From the NCBI GenBank assembly GCA_003435055.1, contig QUMM01000037.1, positions 1-25,088 on the forward strand: 25,088 nt of DNA, given 5' to 3'. Position numbers and translations under genes: made by a program. Numbering within the stretch: position 1 is the stretch's first letter; each line of letters starts with the position of its first letter. The notes under the pieces were generated by a model. That model had not been told where the DNA came from, did no database searches, and saw only the letters and a list, made by a program, of their open reading frames with translations. The stretch comes from Lachnospiraceae bacterium OF09-6. Lineage in GTDB: Bacteria > Bacillota > Clostridia > Lachnospirales > Lachnospiraceae. Shown piece by piece: positions 1 through 7,665 of this stretch.

Positions 1-143
1 ATTGCTGCAAAAATGCAGAAAACACAGGTTCAGATATCCAGGATGGAAAAAAAGATACTGAAGAAAATGCGGTTATGTATAAAGGACTGAAAAATGGAAA
101 AGATAGAGACAGACAGAAAATATACACCGAAAAGAGGGATCAT

Positions 144-785
144 GTGGCAACAGAAACCTTATATCTGAAGATTGACAGTAATGTTCTGGTACATCAGAAG
201 AATCTGACCGTGAAGGATATTGCACAGACAGCCTGTGCCAATTCGTCTGTACAGAATAAAATACAGACGCTGAAACTGAGTAATCTGCAAATATCAAAAC
301 CTGGAAGATATGTAAAGTCGGTTCTGGATGTGCTGGAGGCCATACAGAAGGAGTACCCATCTCTGAAAATTGAGAATCTGGGCGAAGCGGATTTTATCAT
401 TACTTATGAAGAAGAAAAGGGAAAAAGTCGTTTGATCGGATATCTGAAAACAATCCTGGTCAGTGTCCTGAGTTTTTTTGGAGCAGCATTTTCTATTATG
501 ACATTTAATAACGATGTGGATATCCGTGGATTATTTGCAGATGTCTATCTGTTATTTACAGGGCAGACTTCAGATGGCTTTACGGTACTGGAGCTGGCGT
601 ATTCTTTTGGACTTGGGATTGGCATTATTTTATTTTTTAATCACTTTGCCGGAAAAAGAATCGAAACGGACCCTACGCCTATGGATGTACAGATGCATAC
701 CTATGAGCAAGATGTGAATCAGACAATTATGTCCAATTATGGGGTAAGAAAACAGCAGGAAAAGACAACGGGAGAAAAAAGGTGA
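144..785 (+). CDS. spoVAA: Stage V sporulation protein AA (SpoVAA)
   Basis: Membrane component of the SpoVA system, which moves dipicolinic acid (DPA) into the forespore and releases it at germination. The N-terminal part is soluble and has the SpoVAA pattern (TETLYLKIDSNVLV, then VKDIAQ). Two hydrophobic helices follow (IGYLKTILVSVLSFFGAAFS and a second one at VLELAYSFGLGIGIILFF). I chose GTG at 144, with AGAGGG a few bases upstream, because family homology begins just after it. An in-frame ATG at 75 has no ribosome site, and the frame stays open to the left edge, so the start is not certain. The stop overlaps the spoVAB start (GTGA). The gene order spoVAA-spoVAB-spoVAC supports the call. 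Confidence 0.82.
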   Translation: MATETLYLKIDSNVLVHQKNLTVKDIAQTACANSSVQNKIQTLKLSNLQISKPGRYVKSVLDVLEAIQKEYPSLKIENLGEADFIITYEEEKGKSRLIGYLKTILVSVLSFFGAAFSIMTFNNDVDIRGLFADVYLLFTGQTSDGFTVLELAYSFGLGIGIILFFNHFAGKRIETDPTPMDVQMHTYEQDVNQTIMSNYGVRKQQEKTTGEKR

Positions 786-1207
786 AAAGATTAGTGATCC
801 AATATGTGGTTATGGCAGCCGGAGCCTTCAGCTGTGGATTTCTGGTAGCAGGAGGTGTGATTGCCCTGATCGTAGGACTGGGAATTATAACTAGACTGAC
901 TGGCGTCACCCATACGGCAAAAGAAAACAGATGGTATGAAAGTATGATTTTCCTGGGAGCGGTATTTGGAAGCTGCCTGACGGTATACCTGCTTCCGGTA
1001 CCGCTGGGAAGAGCAGGGCTTCTTGTGCTGGGACTCAGTGCAGGAATTTATACCGGAGGGTGGATTATGGCTCTGGCAGAGATGGTGCATATGTTTCCTG
1101 TATTTTCCCGCCGCATTGGGATTACCACAGGAATCGGGGCGATTATCTGGAGTCTGGCTCTGGGAAAAATGACCGGCAGTCTGCTGCAGTTTTATGAGAA
1201 CTGGTAA
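782..1207 (+). CDS. spoVAB: Stage V sporulation protein AB (SpoVAB)
   Basis: Polytopic membrane protein of the SpoVA DPA-transport system, 141 aa, the usual family length. It starts with GTG at 782, overlapping the spoVAA stop by four bases (GTGA) behind a GGAGAAAAAAG ribosome site, so the two are translationally coupled. About four hydrophobic segments are visible, for example VVMAAGAFSCGFLVAGGVIA near the start and LLVLGLSAGIYTGGWIMALA in the middle. Its exact biochemical role is not settled in the family. The identification rests on position between spoVAA and spoVAC plus length and topology, so it is slightly less certain than its neighbours. Confidence 0.8.
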   Translation: MKRLVIQYVVMAAGAFSCGFLVAGGVIALIVGLGIITRLTGVTHTAKENRWYESMIFLGAVFGSCLTVYLLPVPLGRAGLLVLGLSAGIYTGGWIMALAEMVHMFPVFSRRIGITTGIGAIIWSLALGKMTGSLLQFYENW

Positions 1208-1219
1208 AGGAGAAAAAAG

Positions 1220-1699
1220 ATGAGTGCAAACGCAGAAAAAGAAGAAACAGAAAAATCAGAGAACAGAGAAAAAAGAAATCAGTCATATCAGGAATATGTA
1301 AAAAAAGTGACACCAAAACACAGTGTGATAAAAAACTGTCTGAAAGCATTTGTAACAGGTGGAGCGATCTGCCTGCTTGGACAGATATTACTTCATATGG
1401 GAAATACACTGGGGCTGGATGAAGAGACGGCAGCGGGATGGTGTTCTGTGATACTGGTACTGCTTAGTATTATTCTGACGGCTGCAGGTTGGTATCAGCC
1501 ACTGGCTAAATTCGGTGGAGCAGGAACACTGGTTCCGATCACCGGATTTGCTAACTCAGTGGCGGCACCGGCAATTGAATTCCAGAAAGAAGGACAGGTA
1601 TTCGGGATAGGATGCAAGATCTTTAATATTGCCGGACCGGTAATTCTGTACGGTATTTTTACCAGCTGGGTGCTGGGCGTGATCTATTGGCTGATCTGA
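1220..1699 (+). CDS. spoVAC: Stage V sporulation protein AC (SpoVAC)
   Basis: Inner-membrane protein of the SpoVA complex. In Bacillus, SpoVAC acts as a mechanosensitive channel involved in DPA movement (family knowledge). It has 159 aa with a charged N-terminal tail, then the conserved start of the domain (YQEYVKKVTPKHSVIKNCLKAF in essence), several membrane helices, and the recognisable GAGTLVPITGFANSVAAPAIEF segment. A ribosome site (AAAGGAGAAAAAAG) precedes ATG 1220. In many clostridia spoVAD follows directly. Here an antiporter operon and two other genes lie between, and spoVAD does not begin until 13,017. Confidence 0.93.
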   Translation: MSANAEKEETEKSENREKRNQSYQEYVKKVTPKHSVIKNCLKAFVTGGAICLLGQILLHMGNTLGLDEETAAGWCSVILVLLSIILTAAGWYQPLAKFGGAGTLVPITGFANSVAAPAIEFQKEGQVFGIGCKIFNIAGPVILYGIFTSWVLGVIYWLI

Positions 1700-1749
1700 C
1701 AAAAAAATATAAGAAGAAAGGAAAAAAATATAATTGTTGTAAAATAAAG

Positions 1750-1778
1750 TTCCACTTACAGGATAAACATGGTATAAT
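1750..1778 (+). promoter_or_regulatory. Probable sigma-A promoter of the antiporter operon
   Basis: A perfect -10 box TATAAT (1773-1778) is preceded by TG at the extended -10 position (1770-1771). At 17-bp spacing the -35 is TTCCAC (1750-1755), a weak match to TTGACA. It lies in the 108-base gap between spoVAC and mnhE, 30 bases before the mnhE start. It would let the antiporter genes be expressed in growing cells, independently of forespore control of spoVA. Confidence 0.55.
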
Positions 1779-1807
1779 TATCACCAGAAATCTGAGGAGT
1801 GAGAACG

Positions 1808-2290
1808 ATGCTTTTATTATTTTTTCTTGTATGGATTATTTTCAACGGGGCGATTACAACGGAGATTTGTATCTTTGGAGTTGTAGTTGCCTTTTTGATG
1901 TTTGGATTTGTATGTAAATTCATGGATTACAGCTGGAGAAAAGAAAAATTGCTGATTCAGAGAAGCGGATATTTCCTGCTTTATCTGGGCAATCTCCTGA
2001 TCGAGATTGTAAGGGCGAATGTGTCAGTATGTCACTTTGTATTATCTGACAGAGATGAGATTCACCCGGTGATGGTATCTTTTCATACTACATTGAAGTC
2101 CGGCCTGGGCAGGGTGATTCTGACCAATTCCATTACACTGACGCCGGGAACTATTACTGTATCGCTTCAGGGAGATGAGGTGATTGTTCATTGCCTGGAC
2201 CGGTCGCTGGCAGAGGGGATGGAAAACAGCAGCTTTGTAAAGATGCTGGAACATATGGAAAGGATAGGTGAAACAAATGGAAATCTATAG
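1808..2290 (+). CDS. mnhE: Mrp/Mnh cation:proton antiporter subunit E
   Basis: Small membrane subunit E of an Mrp-type (Mnh/Mbh) cation/proton antiporter, 160 aa. Hydrophobic helices occupy the first 70 residues. The hydrophilic C-terminal half has the MnhE pattern: VSFHTTLKSGLGRVILTNSI, TLTPGTITV, then VHCLDRS. I chose ATG 1808 because GAGGAG sits 8 bases upstream; the in-frame GTG at 1799 overlaps that ribosome site. It is the first gene of a tightly packed operon running to about 11,311. The E-F-G-D(DUF4040)-B-C order matches the Mrp-like module of archaeal Mbh/Mbs complexes. Confidence 0.9.
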   Translation: MLLLFFLVWIIFNGAITTEICIFGVVVAFLMFGFVCKFMDYSWRKEKLLIQRSGYFLLYLGNLLIEIVRANVSVCHFVLSDRDEIHPVMVSFHTTLKSGLGRVILTNSITLTPGTITVSLQGDEVIVHCLDRSLAEGMENSSFVKMLEHMERIGETNGNL

Positions 2291-2669
2291 CAAATGTCCG
2301 TGGATATTTTCTATCATATTGATTTATCTGGCGGTATTGCTGTTCCTGTGTCTGCTTCGCGCAGTGAAGGGACCGACGATTGCGGACCGTCTGATGGCAG
2401 GAAATATGATGGGAACCATAGTTATGGTTATTATCTCGATCCTTGCCCTGTATCTGCAGGAAGGATATCTGGTGGACATTTGTCTGATCTATGCCATGAT
2501 CAGTTTCCTGGCGGTAGTAGTTCTGACAAAGGTATACACCGGTGTCTATTTGGAGAAAAAAGATCAGGAACAGAAAAGACAAGAGATGAAAACGGCAGCT
2601 GGAGAAAAAGAACAGACAGCATTGCCGGAAGACATCACAGAAGGGGAGGAGCAGCATGGTAATTCTTAG
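2277..2669 (+). CDS. mnhF: Mrp/Mnh antiporter subunit F
   Basis: Three-helix membrane subunit F of the Mrp/Mbh module. The family signature is clear: LLRAVKGPTIADRLMAGNMMG, then IVMVIISILALYLQEGYLVDICLIYAMISFLAVVVL. The C-terminal tail after about residue 90 is long and charged, with many K, E and Q, longer than in most MnhF proteins. The start is either ATG 2277 or an in-frame GTG at 2268; both overlap the end of mnhE, and an AAAGGA site lies just upstream. The stop overlaps mnhG. Confidence 0.88.
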   Translation: MEIYSKCPWIFSIILIYLAVLLFLCLLRAVKGPTIADRLMAGNMMGTIVMVIISILALYLQEGYLVDICLIYAMISFLAVVVLTKVYTGVYLEKKDQEQKRQEMKTAAGEKEQTALPEDITEGEEQHGNS

Positions 2670-3030
2670 TTGGGTGCGTCTGGCACTGGGAATTATTTTT
2701 TTACTGATTGGTATGTTTTTGTTTGGCATACAGATTCTTGCATTATTTAAATTTCGTTATGTACTGGACCGCATGCAGGCAGCGGCCATGGGGGATACGC
2801 TGGGAATCGGAAGCTCTCTGCTTGGTCTGATGCTGCTGTCCGGATGGAATCTTACCACAGCAAAGCTGGCGCTGGTAGTGATCTTTTTATGGTGTTCCTC
2901 ACCGGTATCGTCTCATCTGATTGCCAGACTGGAGGCGGTGACCAATCCAAAGCTGGAGCAGAAGTGCGAGGTCCCAGATGAGATACGAAAAAGTATAGAA
3001 GAGCAGAATCAGCAGAGAGGGGATGCATAA
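2656..3030 (+). CDS. mnhG: Mrp/Mnh antiporter subunit G
   Basis: Subunit G of the Mrp/Mbh membrane module, 124 aa, with three hydrophobic helices. The family pattern is visible in FKFRYVLDRMQAAAMGDTLG, followed by LTTAKLALVVIFLWCSSPVSSHLIAR. ATG 2656 follows GGGGAGGAG and overlaps the mnhF stop by 14 bases, which suggests coupled translation. The final 25 residues are charged and probably cytoplasmic. The stop codon abuts the start of the next gene. Confidence 0.88.
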   Translation: MVILSWVRLALGIIFLLIGMFLFGIQILALFKFRYVLDRMQAAAMGDTLGIGSSLLGLMLLSGWNLTTAKLALVVIFLWCSSPVSSHLIARLEAVTNPKLEQKCEVPDEIRKSIEEQNQQRGDA

Positions 3031-3315
3031 ATGAAGATCTTTGAATATATGCTGCTGGCATTTCTGGTATTGTGTGCCGTTTCTGTCAGCTTTTCTAAAA
3101 ATCTGTTAAACTCTATTTTGATTTTTATGAGTTTCAGTCTGATTATGTCCATCATGTGGATATTGCTGCAGTCACCGGATCTGGCCATTACAGAAGCCGC
3201 GGTAGGTGCGGGCGTGACGACGATTCTGTTTTTTGCCACTTTGAAAAAGATTCATGGCATGGAAGCGGATCAAGATCAGGATGGAGAAGATCAGGGAGGA
3301 AAAAGACATGAATGA
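3031..3315 (+). CDS. DUF4040 / MbhD-like antiporter subunit
   Basis: Small membrane subunit (94 aa) with the MbhD/DUF4040 pattern: NLLNSILIFMSFSLIMSIMW followed by LLQSPDLAITEAAVGAGVTT. In classical Mrp this domain forms part of the C-terminal region of MrpA; in archaeal Mbh it is a separate subunit, as here. A charged tail rich in D, Q and G follows residue 75. The ATG follows the mnhG stop directly (TAAATG) behind GAGAGGGG. That this domain is free-standing supports an Mbh-like rather than classical MrpA architecture. Confidence 0.85.
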   Translation: MKIFEYMLLAFLVLCAVSVSFSKNLLNSILIFMSFSLIMSIMWILLQSPDLAITEAAVGAGVTTILFFATLKKIHGMEADQDQDGEDQGGKRHE

Positions 3316-4270
3316 AAGCAGACAGGAGGAAAACAAAAAGCCGGCAGTGTATCGGATCTGGCGAGCCTTAAAGGGCCAGCCAGAGGAGAAAGCGGAGGAA
3401 CTGACACTGGAGCGGGAACAGATCCTGGATGAGAAAGTGCTGGAAAAGCATCGTCTGGATCATGAAAAGATGCTGGAGATGACATATGACATTGAACATA
3501 ACCCAATCTATGGATTTTTCCGCCGGTTTTATAAAGTGGCAGGCGTCTTGTGCTGTCTGGCGCTGATTACTATTTTGCTGGTGCAGGTCTCTTATCTCCC
3601 ACCTGTCGGAAGCAGCAGCAATCCAGGCAGTAATGAAGTGGCAGCCAAATATATTGAAGACGGACTGCAGGATACAGGAGCTGTAAATATTGTGACAGGC
3701 ATGATTCTGGACTATCGGGCTTTTGATACTTTTGGAGAGTCTAATGTATTGTTTATTGCTACCTGTACTGTATTGATTTTGCTGCGCAATGATAAGAAAA
3801 AAGGAAAAGACAGTGCAGAGGCGGAAGAACGCAGGGACAGTTATTATGAACCGAAGAATGATGTTATCCTCCAGACCATTACCAAAGTACTGGTGCCGAT
3901 TATTTTTATTTTTGGAATTTATGTGATCCTGAATGGACATCTGTCACCGGGGGGAGGATTTTCCGGAGGTGCGATTATTGGAGCCGGACTGATCCTGTAT
4001 CTGAATGCTTTTGGATTTCAGAAGATCGAGCGGTTCTTTACAGAAAAGACTTATAAATGGATAAGTTTTGGTTCACTGACTTTTTACTGTCTGGCAAAGA
4101 GTTATTCCTTTTATACCGGAGCACATCATCTGGAAAGCGGCATTCCTCTGGGAAAGGCAGGAGCGATTATCAGCAGTGGGCTGATTCTGCCACTGAATAT
4201 CTGCGTGGGTCTGGTAGTGGCCTGCACCATGTATGCATTCTTTGCGTTGTTCCGGAAAGGAGGATTCTAA
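3308..4270 (+). CDS. mnhB: MbhE-MnhB fusion subunit of the antiporter
   Basis: A 320-aa membrane protein that appears to fuse an MbhE-like part to an MnhB domain. The first 70 residues are highly charged and presumably cytoplasmic. A helix at AGVLCCLALITILLVQVSYL and a short MbhE-like segment (AVNIVTGMILDYRAFDTFGE) follow. The C-terminal 130 residues are a typical MnhB domain with the motif LNGHLSPGGGFSGGAIIGAG. I chose ATG 3308, which has GGGAGGA 7 bases upstream, over the in-frame start at 3254, which lies inside the previous gene. The long charged N-terminus is unusual for MnhB and its role is unknown. Confidence 0.85.
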   Translation: MNESRQEENKKPAVYRIWRALKGQPEEKAEELTLEREQILDEKVLEKHRLDHEKMLEMTYDIEHNPIYGFFRRFYKVAGVLCCLALITILLVQVSYLPPVGSSSNPGSNEVAAKYIEDGLQDTGAVNIVTGMILDYRAFDTFGESNVLFIATCTVLILLRNDKKKGKDSAEAEERRDSYYEPKNDVILQTITKVLVPIIFIFGIYVILNGHLSPGGGFSGGAIIGAGLILYLNAFGFQKIERFFTEKTYKWISFGSLTFYCLAKSYSFYTGAHHLESGIPLGKAGAIISSGLILPLNICVGLVVACTMYAFFALFRKGGF

Positions 4271-4274
4271 AAAG

Positions 4275-4658
4275 ATGCTGTTATTTGGAGCAAATTTTAT
4301 ATCCAATATTGGAGAAGAAGTGGCAATGGTCTTATTCGGAATCGGATTTGCCAATCTGCTTTTTCAGAAAAACCTGATAAAAAAAATCATCGGACTGAAT
4401 ATCATGGATTCCTCTGTTTATCTGTTTCTGGCAGAAAAAGGGTACATAGAAGGACGGCTGGCACCGATTGTGGTGAATGGGATTCAGGATGTGAATACCT
4501 ACATCAATCCGATTCCCAGCGGACTGGTGCTGACAGGAATCGTGGTGTCAGTATCCGTTACCGCACTGATGCTGTCATTGACGGTACGTCTGTACCGCAG
4601 ATATCATACATTGGATCTGGATGAGATATCAGCCAGATTGAAGAAGGAGGGACTCTGA
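4275..4658 (+). CDS. mnhC: Mrp/Mnh antiporter subunit C (NuoK-like)
   Basis: NuoK-like subunit of 127 aa with three membrane helices. Family features are the first helix (EEVAMVLFGIGFANLLFQKN), LIKKIIGLNIMDSSVYLFL, and NPIPSGLVLTGIVVSVSVTALMLSL in essence, the stretch most conserved in MnhC. ATG 4275 follows AAAGGAGG with a slightly long spacer. The stop overlaps the next start (TGATG-type, ATG 4658), so translation is coupled. Confidence 0.9.
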   Translation: MLLFGANFISNIGEEVAMVLFGIGFANLLFQKNLIKKIIGLNIMDSSVYLFLAEKGYIEGRLAPIVVNGIQDVNTYINPIPSGLVLTGIVVSVSVTALMLSLTVRLYRRYHTLDLDEISARLKKEGL

Positions 4659-6172
4659 TGGCTTTTGTACAGAATGTGCCTTTCTTCTCCATTATTCTGT
4701 CCATGTTTTCCGGAATTGTCAGTTCGGTGCTGCCTGAGAAGCAGGCAAAATGGCTGAATACAGCGGTGATCACACTGGTAGGAGCGATGTCAGCCTGGTT
4801 GCTTTCCTATCTGCTGGAGGTGGGCGGAAGCTTTACCTTTATGATGGGACATTTTCCGGCACCCTGGGGGAATGAGATTCGAGCCGGCGCGCTGGAAGCT
4901 TTGATGGCATTGATTTTTTCCATTATTATGCTGTTGTCCCTGCTGGGCGGAAGAAAGAAGTTAAAAGATGAGGTAGAGATTACCAAACACAACATATATT
5001 ATATCCTGACAGATTTGCTGCTCAGTTCTCTGCTGGCGTTGATCTATACCAATGACCTGTTTACGGCCTATGTATTTGTAGAGATCAACACCATCTCAGC
5101 CTGTGGTCTGATTATGATCCGTCAGAATGGACGTACCATCGAAGCTGCAGTCCGTTATATGATCATGAGCCTTCTGGGATCCGGTCTGCTGCTGATGGGG
5201 ATCTGCATGTTATATGACCTGACCGGACATCTGCTGATGTCCAATATCAAAGAATCTGTGCAGCAGATCATGGCAGAGGGCAGTTATCGTGTGCCGATGC
5301 TGATCACGATTGGATTGATTACAGTGGGACTTTCTATTAAAAGTGCACTGTTTCCATTTCATGCCTGGCTTCCGGATGCTTATGGGTATTCGACAGTTTC
5401 ATCCGCGGCGATGTTATCCAGTCTGGTGTCCAAAGGTTATATTTTCCTGCTGATTAAGATATTTTACCGGGTAATCGGTATCGATATTATTCGAAACAGC
5501 AATATCCTGAATGTACTGTTTGTCTTTGGACTCTGCGCCATGATCTTCGGCTCTGTCAGTGCCATCTGGGAAAATGATATACGCAGAATGATTTCATTTT
5601 CTTCTGTGGCACAGATTGGTTATATCTATATGGGATTTGGACTGGGAACAGAAGCAGGAATGGTGGCCAGTGTCTTTCATATCCTGATGCATGCTGCGAC
5701 CAAATCCATGCTGTTTATTTCTGCCATCGGACTGACAGATGTATCCAACGGAAGCCGTCATTTCGCAGAACTGACCGGTTCCGGGTACCGGAATAAGATA
5801 GCCGGTATAGGTTTTACAGTGGGGTCACTTTCCATGGTTGGAATTCCATGCTTTGCCGGGTTTGTCAGCAAAATTTTGTTTGCCCAGGCGGCAGTGGCCA
5901 ATAATGCACCGGTGAAGATATTCCCAACGGTGATTGTCCTGGCTGTCAGTACGATATTAAATGCAGTCTATTTTCTGAAAACAGTGATTCGAATCTATGT
6001 GCCGGAGGATCCTGCATTTGAAAAACAGCAGGGATATCTGTTTTTCCATATCTCCAGACAGAAATTGTATGGACTGACAATCATCTGTTTTATTGCCTTG
6101 AATCTGGTGCTTGGAATGATGTCACAGCCGATTGTACATATCATTGAAATCGGTCTGCAGAATTTCTCATAG
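4658..6172 (+). CDS. mnhD: Antiporter-like subunit 1 (MnhD/NuoN type)
   Basis: Proton-translocating antiporter-like subunit of 504 aa with about 14 membrane helices. The key charged residues of the family are present: Glu142 (AYVFVEINT) for TM5, and Lys228 (LSIKSALFPFHAWLPDAYGY) for TM7. The histidine-rich loop FHAWLPDAY is intact. It follows mnhC with a four-base overlap and a strong AAGGAGG site. It is the first of three similar proteins of about 500 aa in a row, and its position after mnhC makes it the best candidate for the true MnhD equivalent. Confidence 0.9.
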   Translation: MAFVQNVPFFSIILSMFSGIVSSVLPEKQAKWLNTAVITLVGAMSAWLLSYLLEVGGSFTFMMGHFPAPWGNEIRAGALEALMALIFSIIMLLSLLGGRKKLKDEVEITKHNIYYILTDLLLSSLLALIYTNDLFTAYVFVEINTISACGLIMIRQNGRTIEAAVRYMIMSLLGSGLLLMGICMLYDLTGHLLMSNIKESVQQIMAEGSYRVPMLITIGLITVGLSIKSALFPFHAWLPDAYGYSTVSSAAMLSSLVSKGYIFLLIKIFYRVIGIDIIRNSNILNVLFVFGLCAMIFGSVSAIWENDIRRMISFSSVAQIGYIYMGFGLGTEAGMVASVFHILMHAATKSMLFISAIGLTDVSNGSRHFAELTGSGYRNKIAGIGFTVGSLSMVGIPCFAGFVSKILFAQAAVANNAPVKIFPTVIVLAVSTILNAVYFLKTVIRIYVPEDPAFEKQQGYLFFHISRQKLYGLTIICFIALNLVLGMMSQPIVHIIEIGLQNFS

Positions 6173-6189
6173 GGGGCTTAGGATTAAGA

Positions 6190-7665
6190 ATGAAAGCAGG
6201 TATTCTTTTATTAAATATGTGTTTCCCTGTGCTGGCAGGACTGATGATGCTTCAGGGAAAAAGAGAATATACGGAAAAAAAACTGGCAAGGCGATCTCTG
6301 GCAGCTATGGTGATTGCAGCATGTTTTCTGGTATGGAATCTGACGGGAGATCCGCAGTCACTGCATCTGTGTTCACTGGGAAAAGATCTCCCGGTGTACT
6401 TTCATGTAGATGCAATCGGAAAACTGTTTGCATCCGTGGTTACTTTGGTCTGGATCCTGGCAATATGTTTTGCCGGAGAATATATGAAAAAAGAGCAGGA
6501 TCAGAAACGATTCTTCGGATTTTTTCTGATTGTATATGGGGTGCTGATGGGACTGTGTTATGCAGGCAATCTGATCACTTTTTATCTGTTCTATGAAATG
6601 ATGACATTAACCACGGTACCGCTGGTACTGCATACCCGGACAAGAGAGGCCATTACAGCCGGTATGAAGTATCTGCTGTATTCCTTAAGCGGAGCATATC
6701 TGGTTCTGTTTAGCACTTATATGCTGAATCGATATACTACATCTTTGAATTTTACACCGGGCGGAACCCTGGATCTTGCAGCGGCAGAAGGGCATACGAC
6801 ACTGATATTGGTATGTGCCTGCCTGATGATTCTGGGATTTGGCGTAAAAGCCGGTATGTTTCCCATGCATGGATGGCTCTCGACTGCTCATCCGGCGGCA
6901 CCGGCACCGGCCAGCGCAGTTCTTTCCGGTGTGATCGTTAAAATGGGTGTGCTGGGAGCAATCCGCGTAGTGTATGAGATTATCGGTCCGGAAATGATCC
7001 GGGGTACCTGGGTACAGACAGTGTGGCTGACATTGTCACTGATAACGGTATTCATGGGTTCTATGCTGGCGTACCGGGAGAAGATATTGAAGAAAAGGCT
7101 GGCTTATTCTACCGTCAGTCAGATCTCTTATATTCTCTTTGGGCTTGCACTTTTGCAGCCACAGGCATTGACAGGCTCTCTGCTTCATGTGGTGTTTCAT
7201 GCATGTATCAAATCCTGCCTCTTCCTTTGTGCAGGTGCTGTGATTTTCTGCACCGGGAAGATCAGAACGGATCAGCTTACCGGAATCGGCAAAGAGATGC
7301 CGGTGACCATATGGTGTTATACCATTGCATCGCTGGCGCTGATTGGTATTCCGCCAGCCAGTGGTTTTATCAGCAAATGGTATCTGGCGGAAGGAGCACT
7401 CTCATCGGGAACCTCTGTTTTTGCAGTTCTGGGGCCGGTTGTACTTCTGATCAGCGCACTGCTGACAGCAGGGTATCTGCTGCCTGTCAGCATGAAGGGA
7501 TTCCTGCCTGGAAAAGAGTTTGATTATGCACATCTGATCAGAAAAGAAGCAAATCTGGCCATGTTGATTCCGGTAAGTATGTTATCTCTTCTGGCTTTGC
7601 TGCTGGGAATCTTTTGCGGACCATTGGTACAGTATGTGGAAAAAATTGTGGAGGTCATGCTATGA
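6190..7665 (+). CDS. Antiporter-like subunit 2 (MnhD/NuoM type)
   Basis: Second antiporter-like subunit, 491 aa, about 14 helices. Glu136 (LFYEMMTLTTVPLVL) and Lys220 (GFGVKAGMFPMHGWLSTAHP) match the TM5 Glu and TM7 Lys of the family. The TM8 region ASAVLSGVIVKMG carries a lysine. It is clearly paralogous to its two downstream neighbours, which share the tract GFGVKAxMFPMxxWL. The gene is only 17 bases after the previous stop and ends in a TGA that overlaps a candidate start for the next gene. Why this operon has several such subunits is discussed in the findings. Confidence 0.87.
   Translation: MKAGILLLNMCFPVLAGLMMLQGKREYTEKKLARRSLAAMVIAACFLVWNLTGDPQSLHLCSLGKDLPVYFHVDAIGKLFASVVTLVWILAICFAGEYMKKEQDQKRFFGFFLIVYGVLMGLCYAGNLITFYLFYEMMTLTTVPLVLHTRTREAITAGMKYLLYSLSGAYLVLFSTYMLNRYTTSLNFTPGGTLDLAAAEGHTTLILVCACLMILGFGVKAGMFPMHGWLSTAHPAAPAPASAVLSGVIVKMGVLGAIRVVYEIIGPEMIRGTWVQTVWLTLSLITVFMGSMLAYREKILKKRLAYSTVSQISYILFGLALLQPQALTGSLLHVVFHACIKSCLFLCAGAVIFCTGKIRTDQLTGIGKEMPVTIWCYTIASLALIGIPPASGFISKWYLAEGALSSGTSVFAVLGPVVLLISALLTAGYLLPVSMKGFLPGKEFDYAHLIRKEANLAMLIPVSMLSLLALLLGIFCGPLVQYVEKIVEVML

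Noticed and set aside
1687..1917. Short frame bridging spoVAC and mnhE
   Set aside because: It runs through the promoter and ribosome site of mnhE and its translation is low complexity at the start; mnhE in the other frame is clearly real.
2154..2729. Minus-strand open frame of 191 codons
   Set aside because: It is antisense to mnhF and its neighbours, has no ribosome site, and has an implausible composition.
6132..6596. Plus-strand frame of 154 codons overlapping the second antiporter subunit
   Set aside because: It is a shadow of the real frame; its product has Cys/Gly/Arg-rich composition and no helices, unlike the operon.
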